From the NCBI RefSeq assembly GCF_018279165.1, contig NZ_CP047289.1, positions 1,929,001 to 1,993,000 on the forward strand: DNA of 64,000 nucleotides, written 5' to 3'. A program made the translations under genes and the position numbers. Positions within the stretch are counted from its first letter, which is position 1. Every line of letters starts with the position of its first letter. Under the pieces are notes generated by a model. That model was not told where the DNA came from. It did not search any database and saw only the letters and a list, made by a program, of their open reading frames with translations. Below are positions 1-9,963 of the stretch, piece after piece. This DNA is from Falsirhodobacter algicola. GTDB taxonomy: Bacteria; Pseudomonadota; Alphaproteobacteria; Rhodobacterales; Rhodobacteraceae.

Positions 1-1
1 G

Positions 2-991
2 ATCACGGGCGAGCGGACCGTTCTCGTCGCCGCGGTGGAGGCGCTGGGCCCGGACCGGCTGGAGCAGATGCGCGCCCTCGGCCCGCTGGTCCTTGCCATC
101 ACGCCGCGCCGCGCCGAAACGCTGAAGGCCCGCGCCTATGACGGCGATGTGGCGCGCATCGCGGTGGGGACGGCGCCGCTGTCGTGGCTGACGGCGGCGG
201 CGGACCCGGCCGGGGATCTCGCCTCGCCGATGAAGGGCCCGTTCGAGACGCTGCGCGGCGGGGATGCTGCGGCCCACCGCGTGGGCGTCGCGCTGGCGAA
301 AACGGCGCAGCTTCTGCCCGCCATCGTCGCCGTGGAGGCCGCCTCTTGCGAGGGGCTGACCACGCTGCCGGCCGCCGCCGCGTTGGACGCGCTGGCGCGC
401 GAGCCGCTTCTGGCCCCCGTGGTGTCGGCGCGCCTTCCCATGGCCGCCTCCGAAGCCGGGCGCGTGCACATCTTCCGCCCCGAGGACGACACCGCCGAGC
501 ATTACGCCATCGAGATCGGACGCCCCGACCGCGATGCGCCGGTTCTGGCGCGGCTGCATTCGGCTTGCTTCACCGGGGATGTGCTGGGCAGCCTGAAATG
601 CGACTGCGGCCCCCAGCTTCGGGCCGCGCTGGCCGAGATGGGGGCACAGGGGGCGGGCGTGCTCCTCTACCTCAATCAGGAAGGGCGGGGGATCGGGCTG
701 GCGAACAAGATGCGCGCCTATGCCCTGCAGGATCAGGGATTCGACACGGTGGAGGCCAATCACCGGCTGGGCTTCGAGGATGACGAGCGCGATTTCCGCA
801 TCGGAGCGGGCATCCTGCGCGAGATGGGGTTCGGCGCCGTCCGGCTGCTGACCAACAACCCCGCCAAGATCCGCATGATGGAGACGCATGGCGTCAAGGT
901 CGTGGAGCGCGTGCCCCTCAAGGTCGGGCAGACGGCGCAGAATGCAGGATACCTTGCGACGAAGGCCCTGAAATCGGGGCATCTGCTGTGA
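2..991 (+). CDS. ribA: GTP cyclohydrolase II (5'-truncated by window edge)
   Basis: Opens riboflavin synthesis by converting GTP to 2,5-diamino-6-ribosylamino-4-pyrimidinone phosphate, formate and pyrophosphate in the cytoplasm. The C-terminal part is textbook: HSACFTGDVLGSLKCDCG holds the three zinc-binding Cys, followed by QEGRGIGLANKMRAYALQDQ and NHRLGFEDDERDF. About 150 residues precede this catalytic domain and show no DHBP-synthase signature I can see. The frame is open back to base 2, before the first GTG at 35, so the true start is probably outside the window. Its TGA overlaps the GTG of the next gene (GTGA), suggesting coupling. Confidence 0.95.
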   Translation: MTGERTVLVAAVEALGPDRLEQMRALGPLVLAITPRRAETLKARAYDGDVARIAVGTAPLSWLTAAADPAGDLASPMKGPFETLRGGDAAAHRVGVALAKTAQLLPAIVAVEAASCEGLTTLPAAAALDALAREPLLAPVVSARLPMAASEAGRVHIFRPEDDTAEHYAIEIGRPDRDAPVLARLHSACFTGDVLGSLKCDCGPQLRAALAEMGAQGAGVLLYLNQEGRGIGLANKMRAYALQDQGFDTVEANHRLGFEDDERDFRIGAGILREMGFGAVRLLTNNPAKIRMMETHGVKVVERVPLKVGQTAQNAGYLATKALKSGHLL

Positions 992-1485
992 CGGCACCCC
1001 GTGCGGTGATGCGGGTGACGAAAGCGGGCGTCCTCTTTGCGGGGCGGCGGCTTGCCTGCAGCATCGGGCGCGGCGGCGTGACGGGCGCAAAGCGCGAGGG
1101 CGACATGGCAACGCCGCGCGGCGATCACCGGATCATCGGGATGCTCTATCGCGCGGACCGGCTTGCGGGCCTTCCGGCTTGGGCGCGGCCCATCGGGCCG
1201 GGGGATCTGTGGTCGGACGATCCGGCGGACCCGGCCTATAACCGCCTCGTGCGCCGTCCGCACCCGTTCCGGCACGAATCGCTGCGGCGGGCCGATCCGA
1301 TGTACGATCTGATTCTGGTGACGGATTGGAACACGCCCGCGCGACCGGGGCATGGATCGGCGATCTTCGTGCACACATGGCGGCGGCGGGGCGCACCGAC
1401 GGCGGGCTGCGTCGCGCTGGCGCGCAAGGATATTCTGTGGCTTGCCCGGCGCATCCGGCCGGGCTGCGTCTTGCGCGTACGCTAG
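988..1485 (+). CDS. L,D-transpeptidase (YkuD/ErfK-type) family protein
   Basis: A 165-residue protein resembling the catalytic core of the YkuD/ErfK L,D-transpeptidase family, whose members make 3-3 peptidoglycan cross-links or attach proteins to peptidoglycan. The end carries the family's His and Cys: H129 in FVHTW and C141 in PTAGCVAL, a variant of the usual SHGC motif. No signal peptide or LysM domain is visible, so it would act in the cytoplasm or be exported by an unseen route. It starts at a GTG inside the ribA stop codon and is convergent with yggS, overlapping it by 4 bases. Confidence 0.8.
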   Translation: MTAPRAVMRVTKAGVLFAGRRLACSIGRGGVTGAKREGDMATPRGDHRIIGMLYRADRLAGLPAWARPIGPGDLWSDDPADPAYNRLVRRPHPFRHESLRRADPMYDLILVTDWNTPARPGHGSAIFVHTWRRRGAPTAGCVALARKDILWLARRIRPGCVLRVR

Positions 1486-2129
1486 GCGCGCGCGCCGAAG
1501 ATCGCGCTGCCGACGCGCACATGGGTCGCGCCTTGAGCGATAGCATCTTCGAAATCGCCGCTCATCCCCATCGAGAGGCCCCCAAGGCCGTTGCGCTCCG
1601 CGATGCGGGCCAGATGGGCGAAATGCGGCACCGGGTCGGCCCCCTCGGGCGGGATGCACATCGCGCCCACCACCGGCAGATCCAGCGCGCGGGCGGCGGC
1701 GATGAAGGTGTCCGCCTCATTGGGCAGGATGCCGGCCTTTTGCGGCTCGGCCCCGGTGTTCACTTGCACGAAGAGATCGGGGCAGTGCCCGGCCTCCTGC
1801 GCCAGCCGGGCCAGGCGGTTGGCAAGGCTCGGTCGGTCGAGGGTGTGGATCGCATCGAACAGATGAAGCGCCGCCTTGGCCTTGTTGGTCTGAAGCGGGC
1901 CGATCAGATGCACGGTGACGGGGCCGAAGCGGTCGCGTAAGGCGGGCCATTTCCCCTGCGCTTCCTGCACGTAATTTTCGCCGAACAGGCGGTGGCCACT
2001 GTCTAGAACCGCCTCCACCCGGGCGTCCGGTTGCAGCTTCGACACGGCGACGAGCTGAACCGACCCTGCGGGCCGGCCATGAGCCGCCTCGGCGGCGCGG
2101 ATGCGGTGAAGGATGTCCGTATATGCCAT
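1482..2129 (-). CDS. yggS: YggS-family pyridoxal-phosphate homeostasis protein
   Basis: PLP-binding protein of the alanine racemase N-terminal fold (PLPBP/YggS). The family has no racemase activity and buffers vitamin B6 and amino-acid pools. Seen motifs: LVAVSKLQP with the PLP lysine, FGENYVQEAQGKW, HLIGPLQTNKAK, and GLSMGMSGDFEDAIAQGATHVRVGSAIFG near the C-terminus (quoted in parts: LSMGMSGDFEDAI, VRVGSAIFG). The start chosen is the ATG at 2129 (MAYTDILHRI). An in-frame ATG at 2156 would abut the upstream terminator and leave no leader. Length 215 residues is normal. Confidence 0.92.
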   Translation of the reverse strand: MAYTDILHRIRAAEAAHGRPAGSVQLVAVSKLQPDARVEAVLDSGHRLFGENYVQEAQGKWPALRDRFGPVTVHLIGPLQTNKAKAALHLFDAIHTLDRPSLANRLARLAQEAGHCPDLFVQVNTGAEPQKAGILPNEADTFIAAARALDLPVVGAMCIPPEGADPVPHFAHLARIAERNGLGGLSMGMSGDFEDAIAQGATHVRVGSAIFGARA

Positions 2130-2156
2130 GGAATCAGGCGTAGCGGGACGGCGCAT

Positions 2157-2191
2157 AAAAGAAAAGAGCGGGCTTTCGCCCGCTCTTTCCG
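2157..2191 (-). terminator. Intrinsic terminator of the porin gene
   Basis: Read on the minus strand, a perfect GAGCGGGC/GCCCGCTC stem with a short loop is followed by a T-rich tail. It lies 19 bases after the porin stop. Confidence 0.85.
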
Positions 2192-2209
2192 CCGAATGAT
2201 CCGTGTGGA

Positions 2210-3217
2210 TCAGAAGGCCAGCTTGATGCCGATGTCGGCCAGCGTTTCGCCGTCGCCGTCTTCGTCCGTGTAACGGTCGGTGTTCACGACGCCGCCGTTG
2301 ATGGTCGCGCCACCGCCGAGGTCGTAGATCGCGCCGATGCCGAACGTGTCCAGCTTGTCGTCGCCGTTGACTTCGTTGTCGAGGTCGTCACGACGGGCGA
2401 AGCCGCGGACGGTCGTCGCGCCGAAGGTGTAGGAGACGCCCAGACCGATCGTGTGGTCCAGTTCCGGGTCCACGTCGGAGCCGTAGCCGTCCAGTTCGTC
2501 GAGCACGCCGTCGAAGCTGGCGTAGTAGGCTTTGACCGCGAAGCCAGCCACGTCGGTTTCACCCGACAGGATGACTTGGCTGCCGCCGTAGTTGCCGTCG
2601 TTCTCGTCGTACTCGCCGTTGTCGAGGTAGCCGAGGCCGACTTTGTAGTTGTCGCCTTGGTAGGCAACGGCAACAGCGTAAGCGGTCGTACGCTCATCGC
2701 TGTCTTCGTCGCTGCCATAACCGAGGTTGCCGTCGGTCATGCTGAGGTGGAACTCAAAGCCGGACATCGTGTAGGAGTACAGAGCGCCCGGGCCTTGTTC
2801 GATCGCGGTCGAACCGTCGCCGTTGATGTACGGGATGTCCGAGTAGTCGTTCAGGCCGGAGAAGCCGACGCCGTCGAGGTCACCGATCGCTTCTTCGGCA
2901 GCCGAGGCCACGTCGCCCATTTCCAGCTGACCGAAGGCGCCGGAGATCCAGACGGTGCTCTCACGGTCTTCAACGTCGCTGGCGAAGCCGCCCGTCTGCG
3001 AGTCGTTGGCTTCGTGCGCACGGAAGGCTGCGCCGAATTCCAGACCGGTGTCCGTTTGACCCGACAGGTTGAAGCGAACGCGAGCGCGCTCGGAGAACTG
3101 CACGTCTTCGCCATCGAAGACGACGCCCATACGTGCGTCACCCGTCAGGGAGACTTCGGCAGCGGCGTATCCCGTCGTCGCGGCGAGGATCGACGTCGCA
3201 AGAAGAATCTTTTTCAT
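2210..3217 (-). CDS. Outer-membrane porin (general diffusion, Rhodobacter type)
   Basis: A 335-residue exported beta-barrel. The signal peptide MKKILLATSILAATTGYAAA is cleaved before EVSLTGDAR. The mature protein is acidic, rich in Gly, Asp and aromatic residues, and shows repeating amphipathic strands such as LEFGAAFRA and VGLGYLDNG. It ends in ADIGIKLAF with the C-terminal Phe typical for BAM recognition. This matches trimeric porins of Rhodobacter and Paracoccus. The open frame extends far upstream, but the ATG at 3217 has a signal peptide behind it and GAGGG five bases before it. Codon use is more biased than in neighbours, as expected of a highly expressed gene. It has its own terminator. 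Confidence 0.93.
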   Translation of the reverse strand: MKKILLATSILAATTGYAAAEVSLTGDARMGVVFDGEDVQFSERARVRFNLSGQTDTGLEFGAAFRAHEANDSQTGGFASDVEDRESTVWISGAFGQLEMGDVASAAEEAIGDLDGVGFSGLNDYSDIPYINGDGSTAIEQGPGALYSYTMSGFEFHLSMTDGNLGYGSDEDSDERTTAYAVAVAYQGDNYKVGLGYLDNGEYDENDGNYGGSQVILSGETDVAGFAVKAYYASFDGVLDELDGYGSDVDPELDHTIGLGVSYTFGATTVRGFARRDDLDNEVNGDDKLDTFGIGAIYDLGGGATINGGVVNTDRYTDEDGDGETLADIGIKLAF

Positions 3218-3440
3218 TGTTTCCCTCGTTGTACCTAGAAAGGCCGGCCCAACCCTTTTGCGGATCAGGACTGCATATGTTTTCCGCCCGGTTGCCCAGT
3301 AAAGCAACGATAACGGTTGCGTGTTCCAACTTGTAGGATGATGTGATGCAATGGTGCAACAGTGCCCCCACGGGGGAAAACGCTTGTTCCAGTGGCCCCC
3401 CTCCGATAGGAAAACCCAAGGATTGCAGTATGAGGATCGC
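3218..3440. promoter_or_regulatory. Divergent intergenic region, porin / DUF3576 lipoprotein
   Basis: Holds the control regions of both divergent genes. It is less GC-rich than the coding DNA around it. On the + side TTGTTC (3384-3389), a 17-base spacer and TAGGAA (3407-3412) could be a sigma-70-like promoter for the lipoprotein. A short GC hairpin CCCCCACGGGGG lies at about 3366-3377. I could not assign a convincing porin promoter. Confidence 0.4.
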
Positions 3441-3941
3441 ATGACCTTGAACCGCTTCGCGCGCGCCGCCTCCCTTGGCGGAATTGTCCTGCTGGTCGCG
3501 GCCTGCGGCAGCAAGGAAGCTGCGGATCGCCAGCGCGAGCAGCTTGCCGCGGCTGAGCCCTATCACAGCGACACGATCGGCGGGCAGCGCGGCGACGGCA
3601 GTATCTGGCAGTTGTTCGGCAAGAACAACGACACGAACACCCGTATTGCAGTGAACCGCTATATCTGGACGGCGGCGCTGGATGTGCTCAGCTTCTTGCC
3701 GGTGCAGTCGGTCGATCCCTTCTCGGGGGTGTTCACGACGGGCTACGGCACGCCGCCCGGCGGCGGGCGCGCCTATCGGGCCACGGTCTATGTGCAGGAT
3801 GCGGCGCTGGATGCGCGGTCGCTGCATGTCGCGCTTCAGACCAGCGGCGGCAGCGCCGTCTCCGCCGAGACGACGCGCGCGATCGAGGATGCGATCCTGA
3901 CCCGCGCGCGCCAGCTGCGGACCGAGGACGGCCGCCGCTAG
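3441..3941 (+). CDS. DUF3576 lipoprotein
   Basis: A 166-residue predicted outer-membrane lipoprotein. The lipobox LVAACG puts the lipidated Cys at residue 22, after a hydrophobic signal (LGGIVLLVAA). The body (IWQLFGKNNDTNTRIAVNRY, WTAALDVLSFLPV, DPFSGVFTTGYGTPP) matches the DUF3576 family found in Alphaproteobacteria; its function is unknown to me. The ATG at 3441 is preferred over an earlier in-frame ATG at 3351 because GAGGA precedes it and the signal peptide begins directly there. Its end overlaps folC by 4 bases, tail to tail. Confidence 0.88.
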   Translation: MTLNRFARAASLGGIVLLVAACGSKEAADRQREQLAAAEPYHSDTIGGQRGDGSIWQLFGKNNDTNTRIAVNRYIWTAALDVLSFLPVQSVDPFSGVFTTGYGTPPGGGRAYRATVYVQDAALDARSLHVALQTSGGSAVSAETTRAIEDAILTRARQLRTEDGRR

Positions 3942-5206
3942 GCGTTCTCGCGCAGGATCGCCCCGGCAAGGTAGAGCGATCCGCAGATCAGAACCCGCGC
4001 CTGCGGCTCGCGCCGCAGGATCGCCCGCAGCGCCTCCGTCACCGATTCGGCCGTCTGCGCCGCGATGCCCACATCGAGGGCCGCGTCGCGAGTGGCTTCG
4101 GCAGGCAGGGTGTTCGGCTCGTTCGGGATGGTGATGGCGGTCAGCGATTCGGTTACCGCCGAGAGCGGGCGCATATAGCCGCGCACATCCTTGGTGTTCA
4201 GCATGCCGCAGATCAGATGCGTCGGGCGCGGGGGCATCGCGGCCAGCGTCGCCGCCACGGCCTGTCCGCCCGCCGGATTGTGCCCGCCATCGAGCCAAAG
4301 CTCCGCCCCCGCCGCCAGATCGGCCAGAGGTCCGCTGCGCAGCCGCTGCATCCGGGCGGGCCAGAAGGCGCGGGTGACCGCAGCCTCGCAGGCGGTCTCG
4401 TCATGGCCAAGAAGCCGCAGGGCGGCGAGGGCGGCCCCGGCATTCTGGATCTGATGCGGGCCGGGCAGATTCGGCAGCGGCAGATCCAGAAGCCCATCCT
4501 CGTCCTGAAACACGAGGCGGCCGTGTTCCGCCTGCACATGCCAGTGCTGCCCATGGACACGCAGCGGAACGCCCAGCCGTGCGGCCCGCGCCTCGATCAC
4601 CTCCAACCCCTCGGGGGCTTGGGGACCGACGATGCAGGGCACGCCGCGCTTCAGGATGCCGGCCTTTTCGCCCGCGATCTCGGCCAGCGTGTCGCCCAGA
4701 TATTGCTGATGGTCGATCGAGACCGGGGTGATCACCGTCAACCGCGGGCTGTCCACGACGTTGGTCGCATCCAGCCGCCCGCCGAGGCCCACCTCCAGCA
4801 GCGTCGCATCCGCAGGGGTGCGCGCAAAGGCCAAGAGGGCGGCGGCGGTGGTGATCTCGAAGAAGGTGATCGCCTCGGGGCCGTTGGCGGCGGCGCATTC
4901 GTCCAGCAGGGCCGTCAGATCCGCCTCGGAGATCAGATCGCCGGCAAGGCGGATCCGTTCGTGGAAGCGCGCCAGATGCGGCGAGGTATAGGCGTGGACC
5001 CGCAGGCCCGCCGCCTCCAGTCCCGCCCGGATCATCGCCTGGGTGGAGCCTTTGCCGTTCGTGCCCGCCAGATGGATCACCGGCGGCAGGCGCCGTTCCG
5101 GATGGCCCAGCGTTTCCAGAAGCCGGTGCATCCGGTCCAGCGTCAGGTCGATGACCTTGGGGTGCAGCGCCATCATGCGCTGCAGGATGGCGTCCGAACC
5201 GCTCAC
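3938..5206 (-). CDS. folC: Bifunctional folylpolyglutamate synthase / dihydrofolate synthase
   Basis: A 422-residue cytoplasmic Mur-ligase-fold enzyme that adds glutamate to dihydropteroate and folates. The P-loop [11 protein letters not shown] lies near residue 47, followed by [17 protein letters not shown] and [29 protein letters not shown] and [17 protein letters not shown] are the folate/ATP signatures, and [13 protein letters not shown] is in the C-terminal domain. The start is a GTG overlapping the accD stop (GTGA), so accD-folC form a coupled unit, a common arrangement. Confidence 0.97.
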   Translation of the reverse strand: MSGSDAILQRMMALHPKVIDLTLDRMHRLLETLGHPERRLPPVIHLAGTNGKGSTQAMIRAGLEAAGLRVHAYTSPHLARFHERIRLAGDLISEADLTALLDECAAANGPEAITFFEITTAAALLAFARTPADATLLEVGLGGRLDATNVVDSPRLTVITPVSIDHQQYLGDTLAEIAGEKAGILKRGVPCIVGPQAPEGLEVIEARAARLGVPLRVHGQHWHVQAEHGRLVFQDEDGLLDLPLPNLPGPHQIQNAGAALAALRLLGHDETACEAAVTRAFWPARMQRLRSGPLADLAAGAELWLDGGHNPAGGQAVAATLAAMPPRPTHLICGMLNTKDVRGYMRPLSAVTESLTAITIPNEPNTLPAEATRDAALDVGIAAQTAESVTEALRAILRREPQARVLICGSLYLAGAILRENA

Positions 5207-6126
5207 GCGTCTGGCGCGGGCGGGGTGACGGGGGCCGGTTCCGGCGTGGGGGCGGGCAGGTCGGCGCGCACGGCCGGGGGCTGACCCGTCAGCATGCGCA
5301 GGATCGTCACCAACTCCTCGCGCAGCGCCTTGCGGTGCGTCACGCGGTCCAGCATGCCGTGATCCAGCAGGTATTCGGCGCGCTGGAAGCCTTCGGGCAG
5401 CTTTTCGCGGATCGTCTGTTCGATCACGCGGGGGCCGGCGAAGCAGATCAGGGCGTTCGGCTCCGAGATGTGCACATCGCCCAGCATCGCATAGGAAGCC
5501 GTGACCCCGCCCGTCGTCGGGTGCGTCAGCACGACGATATAGGGCAGGCCCGCATCCTTCAGCATCTGCACGGCAACGGTGGTGCGCGGCATCTGCATCA
5601 GCGACAGGATGCCTTCCTGCATCCGCGCCCCGCCCGCAGCCGAGAACAGCACCAGCGGACGTTTCAGCGCCACGGCGCGTTCGGCGGCGGCCACGATGGC
5701 GTTGCCGACATACATGCCCATGGAGCCGGCCATGAAGGCGAAGTCCTGCCCGGCGGCGACCACGGGCGTGCGGGCGATCTCACCCTCCACGACCAGCATG
5801 GCCTCTTTCTCGCCGGTGGATTTCTGCGCCGCCTTCAGGCGGTCGGGATATTTCTTCTGGTCCCGGAACTGCAGCGGGTCCGCCACGGGTTCGGGCACCG
5901 CGACCTCGGTGAAGATGCCGCCGTCGAACAGCGCCTGAAAACGCTTGCGGGGGCTGATCGCCATGTGATGGTCGCAATTGGTGCAGACGTTCAGATTGTC
6001 GGCCAGCTCCCGGTGGAACAGCATGGTCCCGCATTCGGGGCACTTGGTCCACAGGTTCTCCGGCACCTCCCGGCGCGAGAAGAGCGAGTTGATCTTCGGG
6101 CGGACGTAATTCGAGATCCAGTTCAT
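5203..6126 (-). CDS. accD: Acetyl-CoA carboxylase, carboxyltransferase subunit beta
   Basis: Half of the carboxyltransferase that makes malonyl-CoA for fatty-acid synthesis; partner AccA is not in this window. The N-terminal zinc finger CPECG...CTNCDHH sits around residues 29-52. The crotonase-like core shows [30 protein letters not shown] and [18 protein letters not shown]. The last about 25 residues are a Pro/Ala-rich tail. No strong ribosome-binding site precedes the ATG. folC follows directly. Confidence 0.97.
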   Translation of the reverse strand: MNWISNYVRPKINSLFSRREVPENLWTKCPECGTMLFHRELADNLNVCTNCDHHMAISPRKRFQALFDGGIFTEVAVPEPVADPLQFRDQKKYPDRLKAAQKSTGEKEAMLVVEGEIARTPVVAAGQDFAFMAGSMGMYVGNAIVAAAERAVALKRPLVLFSAAGGARMQEGILSLMQMPRTTVAVQMLKDAGLPYIVVLTHPTTGGVTASYAMLGDVHISEPNALICFAGPRVIEQTIREKLPEGFQRAEYLLDHGMLDRVTHRKALREELVTILRMLTGQPPAVRADLPAPTPEPAPVTPPAPDA

Positions 6127-6196
6127 GAGGGTCGGAGTGCCTTTCCGGTCGCGTCTGACCGAACCGAGATAGCCCCACCCGCCACGGATTGCAATT

Positions 6197-7198
6197 CTAG
6201 TGGTGCAGGGACACGAGACGGATCGACGCCGCGTCGAAACCGCTGACGCCGCGCAGCACCGCCAGATCGGTGCCGTCGACCACGATGCGCTGGCCGGTCT
6301 CGTGGTCCAGCACCTCCACCACGGGGGCGTGTCCGGGTTCGTGGGTAATCTCGATCACGTCGGTCTTGGGGTCGAAATCCATCAGCGTCGCCGGATGGCC
6401 GGACACGCCTTCGCCCAGAATGAAGGTGTCCGCGCCGTCGCCGCCCGTGGCGACATCCTTCGCGCCGACATGCAGGACATCCTCGCCGCGCCCGCCATTG
6501 AGGTAGTCCACGGCCCGATCCTCGCCGCCGAACAGCGTGTCGTTCCCCGCGCCGCCATCCAGCGTGTCGGCGCCGCGCCCCCCGAACAGCCGGTCATCGC
6601 CGTCGTCGCCCGACAGCCAGTCCTTGCCGCCCTGACCGTGCAGACGATCCTGCCCGGCGCCGCCGATCAGCGAATCGTCCCCCACGCCGCCACGCAACGT
6701 GTCATCGCCCATCTGGCCGTACATCTGGTCGTTGCCCGTGCCGCCGAACAGCCGGTCATCGCCGCCACCGGCATAGAGCGCGTCATCGCCATCCCCGCCG
6801 AAGAGCGTATCGCGCCCATCGCCGGAATAGAGGTAATCCTGCCCGCCATCGCCCATCACGCGGTTGTCGCCGTCCCGCGCGACAAGGATATCGGTGCCGT
6901 CGCCGCCCGACAGGGTGTCGTCGCCGTCGCCCGTCGCAAGGCGGTCGTCGCCATCGGTGCCGACCACGTTCTCCGCCGGGTCGGGCGGTTCGGGGATGTC
7001 GCTGGAACGGGGCATGCCGTCGAAGCGGACCTCGTCCAGCAGATCGCCCTGCGAATCCTGCGTCTCCCCCTCGGTGCCCTCGGGGGCGGCCTCCGCGTCA
7101 TCGTCGGCGTCGTGGCCGGGATCGGCCTTCAGGCCCATGAACATGTCCGCGGCGGCACCCGCCATGACCGCACCGACGAGGCCGATGATTCCGAACAT
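6197..7198 (-). CDS. RTX-type calcium-binding repeat protein
   Basis: A 333-residue protein starting with one hydrophobic helix (residues 1-22, [20 protein letters not shown]), then a very acidic linker (DADDDAEAA). About a dozen GGxGxDxLxG nonapeptide repeats run from residue ~78 to ~230, for example GGDGDDALY and [10 protein letters not shown]. Such repeats form calcium-bound beta-rolls. A non-repetitive C-terminal tail ([17 protein letters not shown]) resembles domains ending Rhodobacteraceae RTX proteins. The ATG at 7198 is preferred over GTG at 7204 because AGAGGG lies about six bases upstream. No type I secretion genes are adjacent, so localisation is open. Function unknown. Confidence 0.82.
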   Translation of the reverse strand: MFGIIGLVGAVMAGAAADMFMGLKADPGHDADDDAEAAPEGTEGETQDSQGDLLDEVRFDGMPRSSDIPEPPDPAENVVGTDGDDRLATGDGDDTLSGGDGTDILVARDGDNRVMGDGGQDYLYSGDGRDTLFGGDGDDALYAGGGDDRLFGGTGNDQMYGQMGDDTLRGGVGDDSLIGGAGQDRLHGQGGKDWLSGDDGDDRLFGGRGADTLDGGAGNDTLFGGEDRAVDYLNGGRGEDVLHVGAKDVATGGDGADTFILGEGVSGHPATLMDFDPKTDVIEITHEPGHAPVVEVLDHETGQRIVVDGTDLAVLRGVSGFDAASIRLVSLHH

Positions 7199-7289
7199 AC
7201 CCACCCTCTACGCTTGTTCGCCTTTCGGTCTAGCGCGCGGACCGGGGGCGGTCTGCCGGGATCTTTCCATGTGGTTAACGCAACAACGC

Positions 7290-7318
7290 TTCCCTTTCGG
7301 GCCGATTTCCCCTATATG
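7290..7318 (+). promoter_or_regulatory. Candidate promoter for rpsO
   Basis: TTCCCT (7290-7295), a 17-base spacer and TATATG (7313-7318), about 85 bases before rpsO. The -10 element is good and the -35 weak. A small CCCCG/CGGGG hairpin follows at about 7325-7339. Confidence 0.4.
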
Positions 7319-7401
7319 CGCGTATCCCCGCATGTCGGGGCGGGCCCTGCTGGACGACATCCTGGCTTGCGCCGTCACCACCCAATTGAAGGAGACATCC
7401 G

Positions 7402-7671
7402 ATGTCGATCACCGTCGAAGAAAAGAACCGCCTCATCAAAGAATACGCGACGAAGGAAGGCGACACCGGTTCGCCCGAAGTTCAGGTCGCCGTTCTGTCG
7501 TCGCGGATCGCCACGCTGACCGAGCACTTCAAGACCCATAAGAAAGACAACCACTCCCGTCGTGGTCTTCTCATGATGGTCGCGCAACGCCGCAAGCTGC
7601 TCGATTACCTCAAAGCCAAGGATGAAGGCCGTTACACGTCCCTGATCGGACGTCTGGGCCTGCGCCGCTAA
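7402..7671 (+). CDS. rpsO: 30S ribosomal protein S15
   Basis: An 89-residue protein of the small subunit that binds the central domain of 16S rRNA with S6/S18. The sequence is canonical: the [21 protein letters not shown] helix, [20 protein letters not shown] (the RNA-binding core) and [12 protein letters not shown] at the end. GAAGGAGA precedes the ATG. It is followed by a terminator and pnp, the conserved rpsO-pnp order. Confidence 0.98.
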   Translation: MSITVEEKNRLIKEYATKEGDTGSPEVQVAVLSSRIATLTEHFKTHKKDNHSRRGLLMMVAQRRKLLDYLKAKDEGRYTSLIGRLGLRR

Positions 7672-7679
7672 CGCTTTTC

Positions 7680-7714
7680 CGACGCGCCCTCCGGGGCGCG
7701 TCGCCGTTTTCGCA
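7680..7714 (+). terminator. Terminator-like hairpin after rpsO
   Basis: GACGCGCC/GGCGCGTC stem with loop CTCC, followed by GCCGTTTT. It sits in the rpsO-pnp gap and may partly separate the two genes. Confidence 0.65.
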
Positions 7715-7755
7715 TCGCGCGGCAGGGTCCGGCCGCTCGGCAGAAGATCAGGACC

Positions 7756-7802
7756 CCGGACGAACGCCGTCCGGATGCCAAGCCGGGGGAGGGACCCCCG
7801 GC
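7756..7802 (+). promoter_or_regulatory. pnp leader with two consecutive perfect hairpins
   Basis: First hairpin: CCGGACG (7756-7762) pairs with CGTCCGG (7768-7774), loop AACGC. Second: GCCGGGGG (7782-7789) pairs with CCCCCGGC (7795-7802), loop AGGGA. The second ends 16 bases before the pnp ATG. In E. coli the pnp leader is an RNase III-cleaved hairpin used for PNPase autoregulation. A similar role here is an inference. Confidence 0.5.
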
Positions 7803-7818
7803 CAGAACAGGAAAACAC

Positions 7819-9957
7819 ATGTTCAACGTTACGAAAAAGTCGATCGAGTGGGGCGGCGAGACGCTGACGCTCGAGACCGGCAAGGTGGCCCGTCAGGCCG
7901 ACGGCACCGTGATCGCCACGCTGGGCGAAACCTCGGTCATGGCCAACGTGACCTTCGCCAAGGAGCAGAAGCCCGGACAGGACTTCTTCCCGCTGACGGT
8001 CCACTACCAAGAGAAATACTACGCCGCCGGCAAGATCCCGGGTGGCTTCTTCAAACGCGAGGCCCGGCCGAGCGAGAAGGAGACGCTGACCTCCCGGCTG
8101 ATCGACCGTCCTTGCCGTCCGCTCTTCGTGCCGGGCTTCAAGAACGAAGTGCTGGTGATGTGCACCGTGCTGTCGCACGACCTCGAGAACGAGCCCGACA
8201 TCGTTGCGATGATCGCGGCCTCGGCGGCGCTCACGCTGTCGGGCGTGCCCTTCATGGGCCCGATCGGTGCGGCGCGCGTCGGCTTCGTCGATGGCGAATA
8301 CGTGCTGAACCCGGCGGTCGATGACATGCAGGGCCTGCGCAACAACCCCGAGCAGCGGCTCGACCTCGTCGTCGCGGGCACCAAAGACGCCGTGATGATG
8401 GTGGAATCGGAAGCCTACGAGCTGTCCGAAGCCGAGATGCTGGGCGCCGTGAAGTTCGGCCATGATGCGATGCAGCCGGTGATCGACCTGATCATCGACC
8501 TCGCCGAAGCGGCCGCGAAGGAACCCTTCGACTTCACCCCGCCCGACTACTCCGCGCTCTATGCCAAGGTGAAGAAGGCCGGCGAATCGCAGATGCGCGC
8601 CGCCTATGCCATCAAGGACAAGGGCGAGCGTCACGACGCCGTCGAAGCCGCGAAGGCCGCCGTCAAGGCCAGCCTGAGCGACGAGGAACTGGCCGATGCC
8701 AACCTCGGTTCCGCGCTGAAGAAGCTGGAATCCGAAGTGCTGCGCGGCGACATCATCTCGGGCGGTGCCCGGATCGATGGCCGCGACACCAAGACGGTCC
8801 GCCCGATCGTGTCGGAAACCGGCATCCTGCCGCGCACGCATGGTTCGGCGCTGTTCACCCGCGGCGAGACGCAGGCGCTGGTCGTGACCACGCTCGGCAC
8901 CGGCGAGGATGAGCAGATCATCGACGCGCTGCACGGCAACTCGCGCTCCAACTTCCTGCTGCACTACAACTTCCCGCCCTATTCGGTCGGCGAAGTGGGC
9001 CGCGTCGGTTCCCCCGGGCGCCGCGAGATCGGTCACGGCAAACTGGCATGGCGCGCCCTTCAGGCCGTTCTGCCGAGCGCGACCGACTTCCCCTACACGA
9101 TCCGCGTCGTGTCGGAGATCACGGAATCCAACGGTTCCTCCTCGATGGCGTCCGTCTGCGGCGGTTCGCTGGCGATGATGGATGCGGGCGTTCCGCTGAA
9201 GGCCCCGGTGGCCGGCGTCGCCATGGGCCTCATCCTCGAGGGTGACAAATGGGCCGTGCTGACCGACATCCTCGGCGACGAGGATCACCTCGGCGACATG
9301 GACTTCAAGGTCGCAGGCACCGAGAACGGCATCACCTCGCTCCAGATGGACATCAAGGTGGCCGGCATCACGCCCGCGATCATGGAGCAGGCGCTGGCAC
9401 AGGCCAAGGACGGCCGGATGCACATCCTGGACGAGATGGCGAAGGCCCTGACCTCGGCCAACGCATTCTCGGCCTATGCCCCCAAGATCGAAACGCTGAC
9501 GATCCCCACCGACAAGATCCGCGAAGTGATCGGTTCGGGCGGCAAGGTCATCCGCGAGATCGTGGAAACCTCGGGTGCCAAGGTCGACATCAACGACGAC
9601 GGCATGATCAAGATCGCGTCCAACGACGCCGATGCGATCAAGCGCGCCTATGACATGATCTGGTCCATCGTGGCCGAGCCGGAAGAAGGCAAGATCTACA
9701 CCGGCCGCGTCGTGAAGTTGGTCGATTTCGGCGCCTTCGTGAACTTCTTCGGCAAGCGTGACGGCCTCGTGCACGTCTCGCAGATCTCGGGCAAGCGTCT
9801 GCAGCACCCGAACGAAGTGCTGAAGGAAGGTCAGGAAGTGAAGGTCAAGCTTCTGGGCTTCGACGATCGCGGCAAGGTGCGCCTTGGCATGAAGATGGTC
9901 GATCAGACCACCGGCGAAGAAATCGCGCCCGACGCGAAATCCGACGCCGAAGCGTGA
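7819..9957 (+). CDS. pnp: Polyribonucleotide nucleotidyltransferase (PNPase)
   Basis: A 712-residue 3'-5' phosphorolytic exoribonuclease, degradosome component and mRNA turnover enzyme. Two RNase PH-like domains are seen: N-terminal [20 protein letters not shown] and, from about residue 320, [20 protein letters not shown]. Next come a helical linker and a KH domain ([20 protein letters not shown]). An S1 domain ([18 protein letters not shown], then [12 protein letters not shown]) ends the protein. Length is typical. AGGAAAACAC precedes the ATG. Confidence 0.98.
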   Translation: MFNVTKKSIEWGGETLTLETGKVARQADGTVIATLGETSVMANVTFAKEQKPGQDFFPLTVHYQEKYYAAGKIPGGFFKREARPSEKETLTSRLIDRPCRPLFVPGFKNEVLVMCTVLSHDLENEPDIVAMIAASAALTLSGVPFMGPIGAARVGFVDGEYVLNPAVDDMQGLRNNPEQRLDLVVAGTKDAVMMVESEAYELSEAEMLGAVKFGHDAMQPVIDLIIDLAEAAAKEPFDFTPPDYSALYAKVKKAGESQMRAAYAIKDKGERHDAVEAAKAAVKASLSDEELADANLGSALKKLESEVLRGDIISGGARIDGRDTKTVRPIVSETGILPRTHGSALFTRGETQALVVTTLGTGEDEQIIDALHGNSRSNFLLHYNFPPYSVGEVGRVGSPGRREIGHGKLAWRALQAVLPSATDFPYTIRVVSEITESNGSSSMASVCGGSLAMMDAGVPLKAPVAGVAMGLILEGDKWAVLTDILGDEDHLGDMDFKVAGTENGITSLQMDIKVAGITPAIMEQALAQAKDGRMHILDEMAKALTSANAFSAYAPKIETLTIPTDKIREVIGSGGKVIREIVETSGAKVDINDDGMIKIASNDADAIKRAYDMIWSIVAEPEEGKIYTGRVVKLVDFGAFVNFFGKRDGLVHVSQISGKRLQHPNEVLKEGQEVKVKLLGFDDRGKVRLGMKMVDQTTGEEIAPDAKSDAEA

Positions 9958-9963
9958 TGACAG

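Noticed and set aside
6450-6970. Tandem DNA repeats that could suggest a CRISPR or satellite array
   Set aside because: They are the codons of RTX nonapeptides, irregular at DNA level and in frame.
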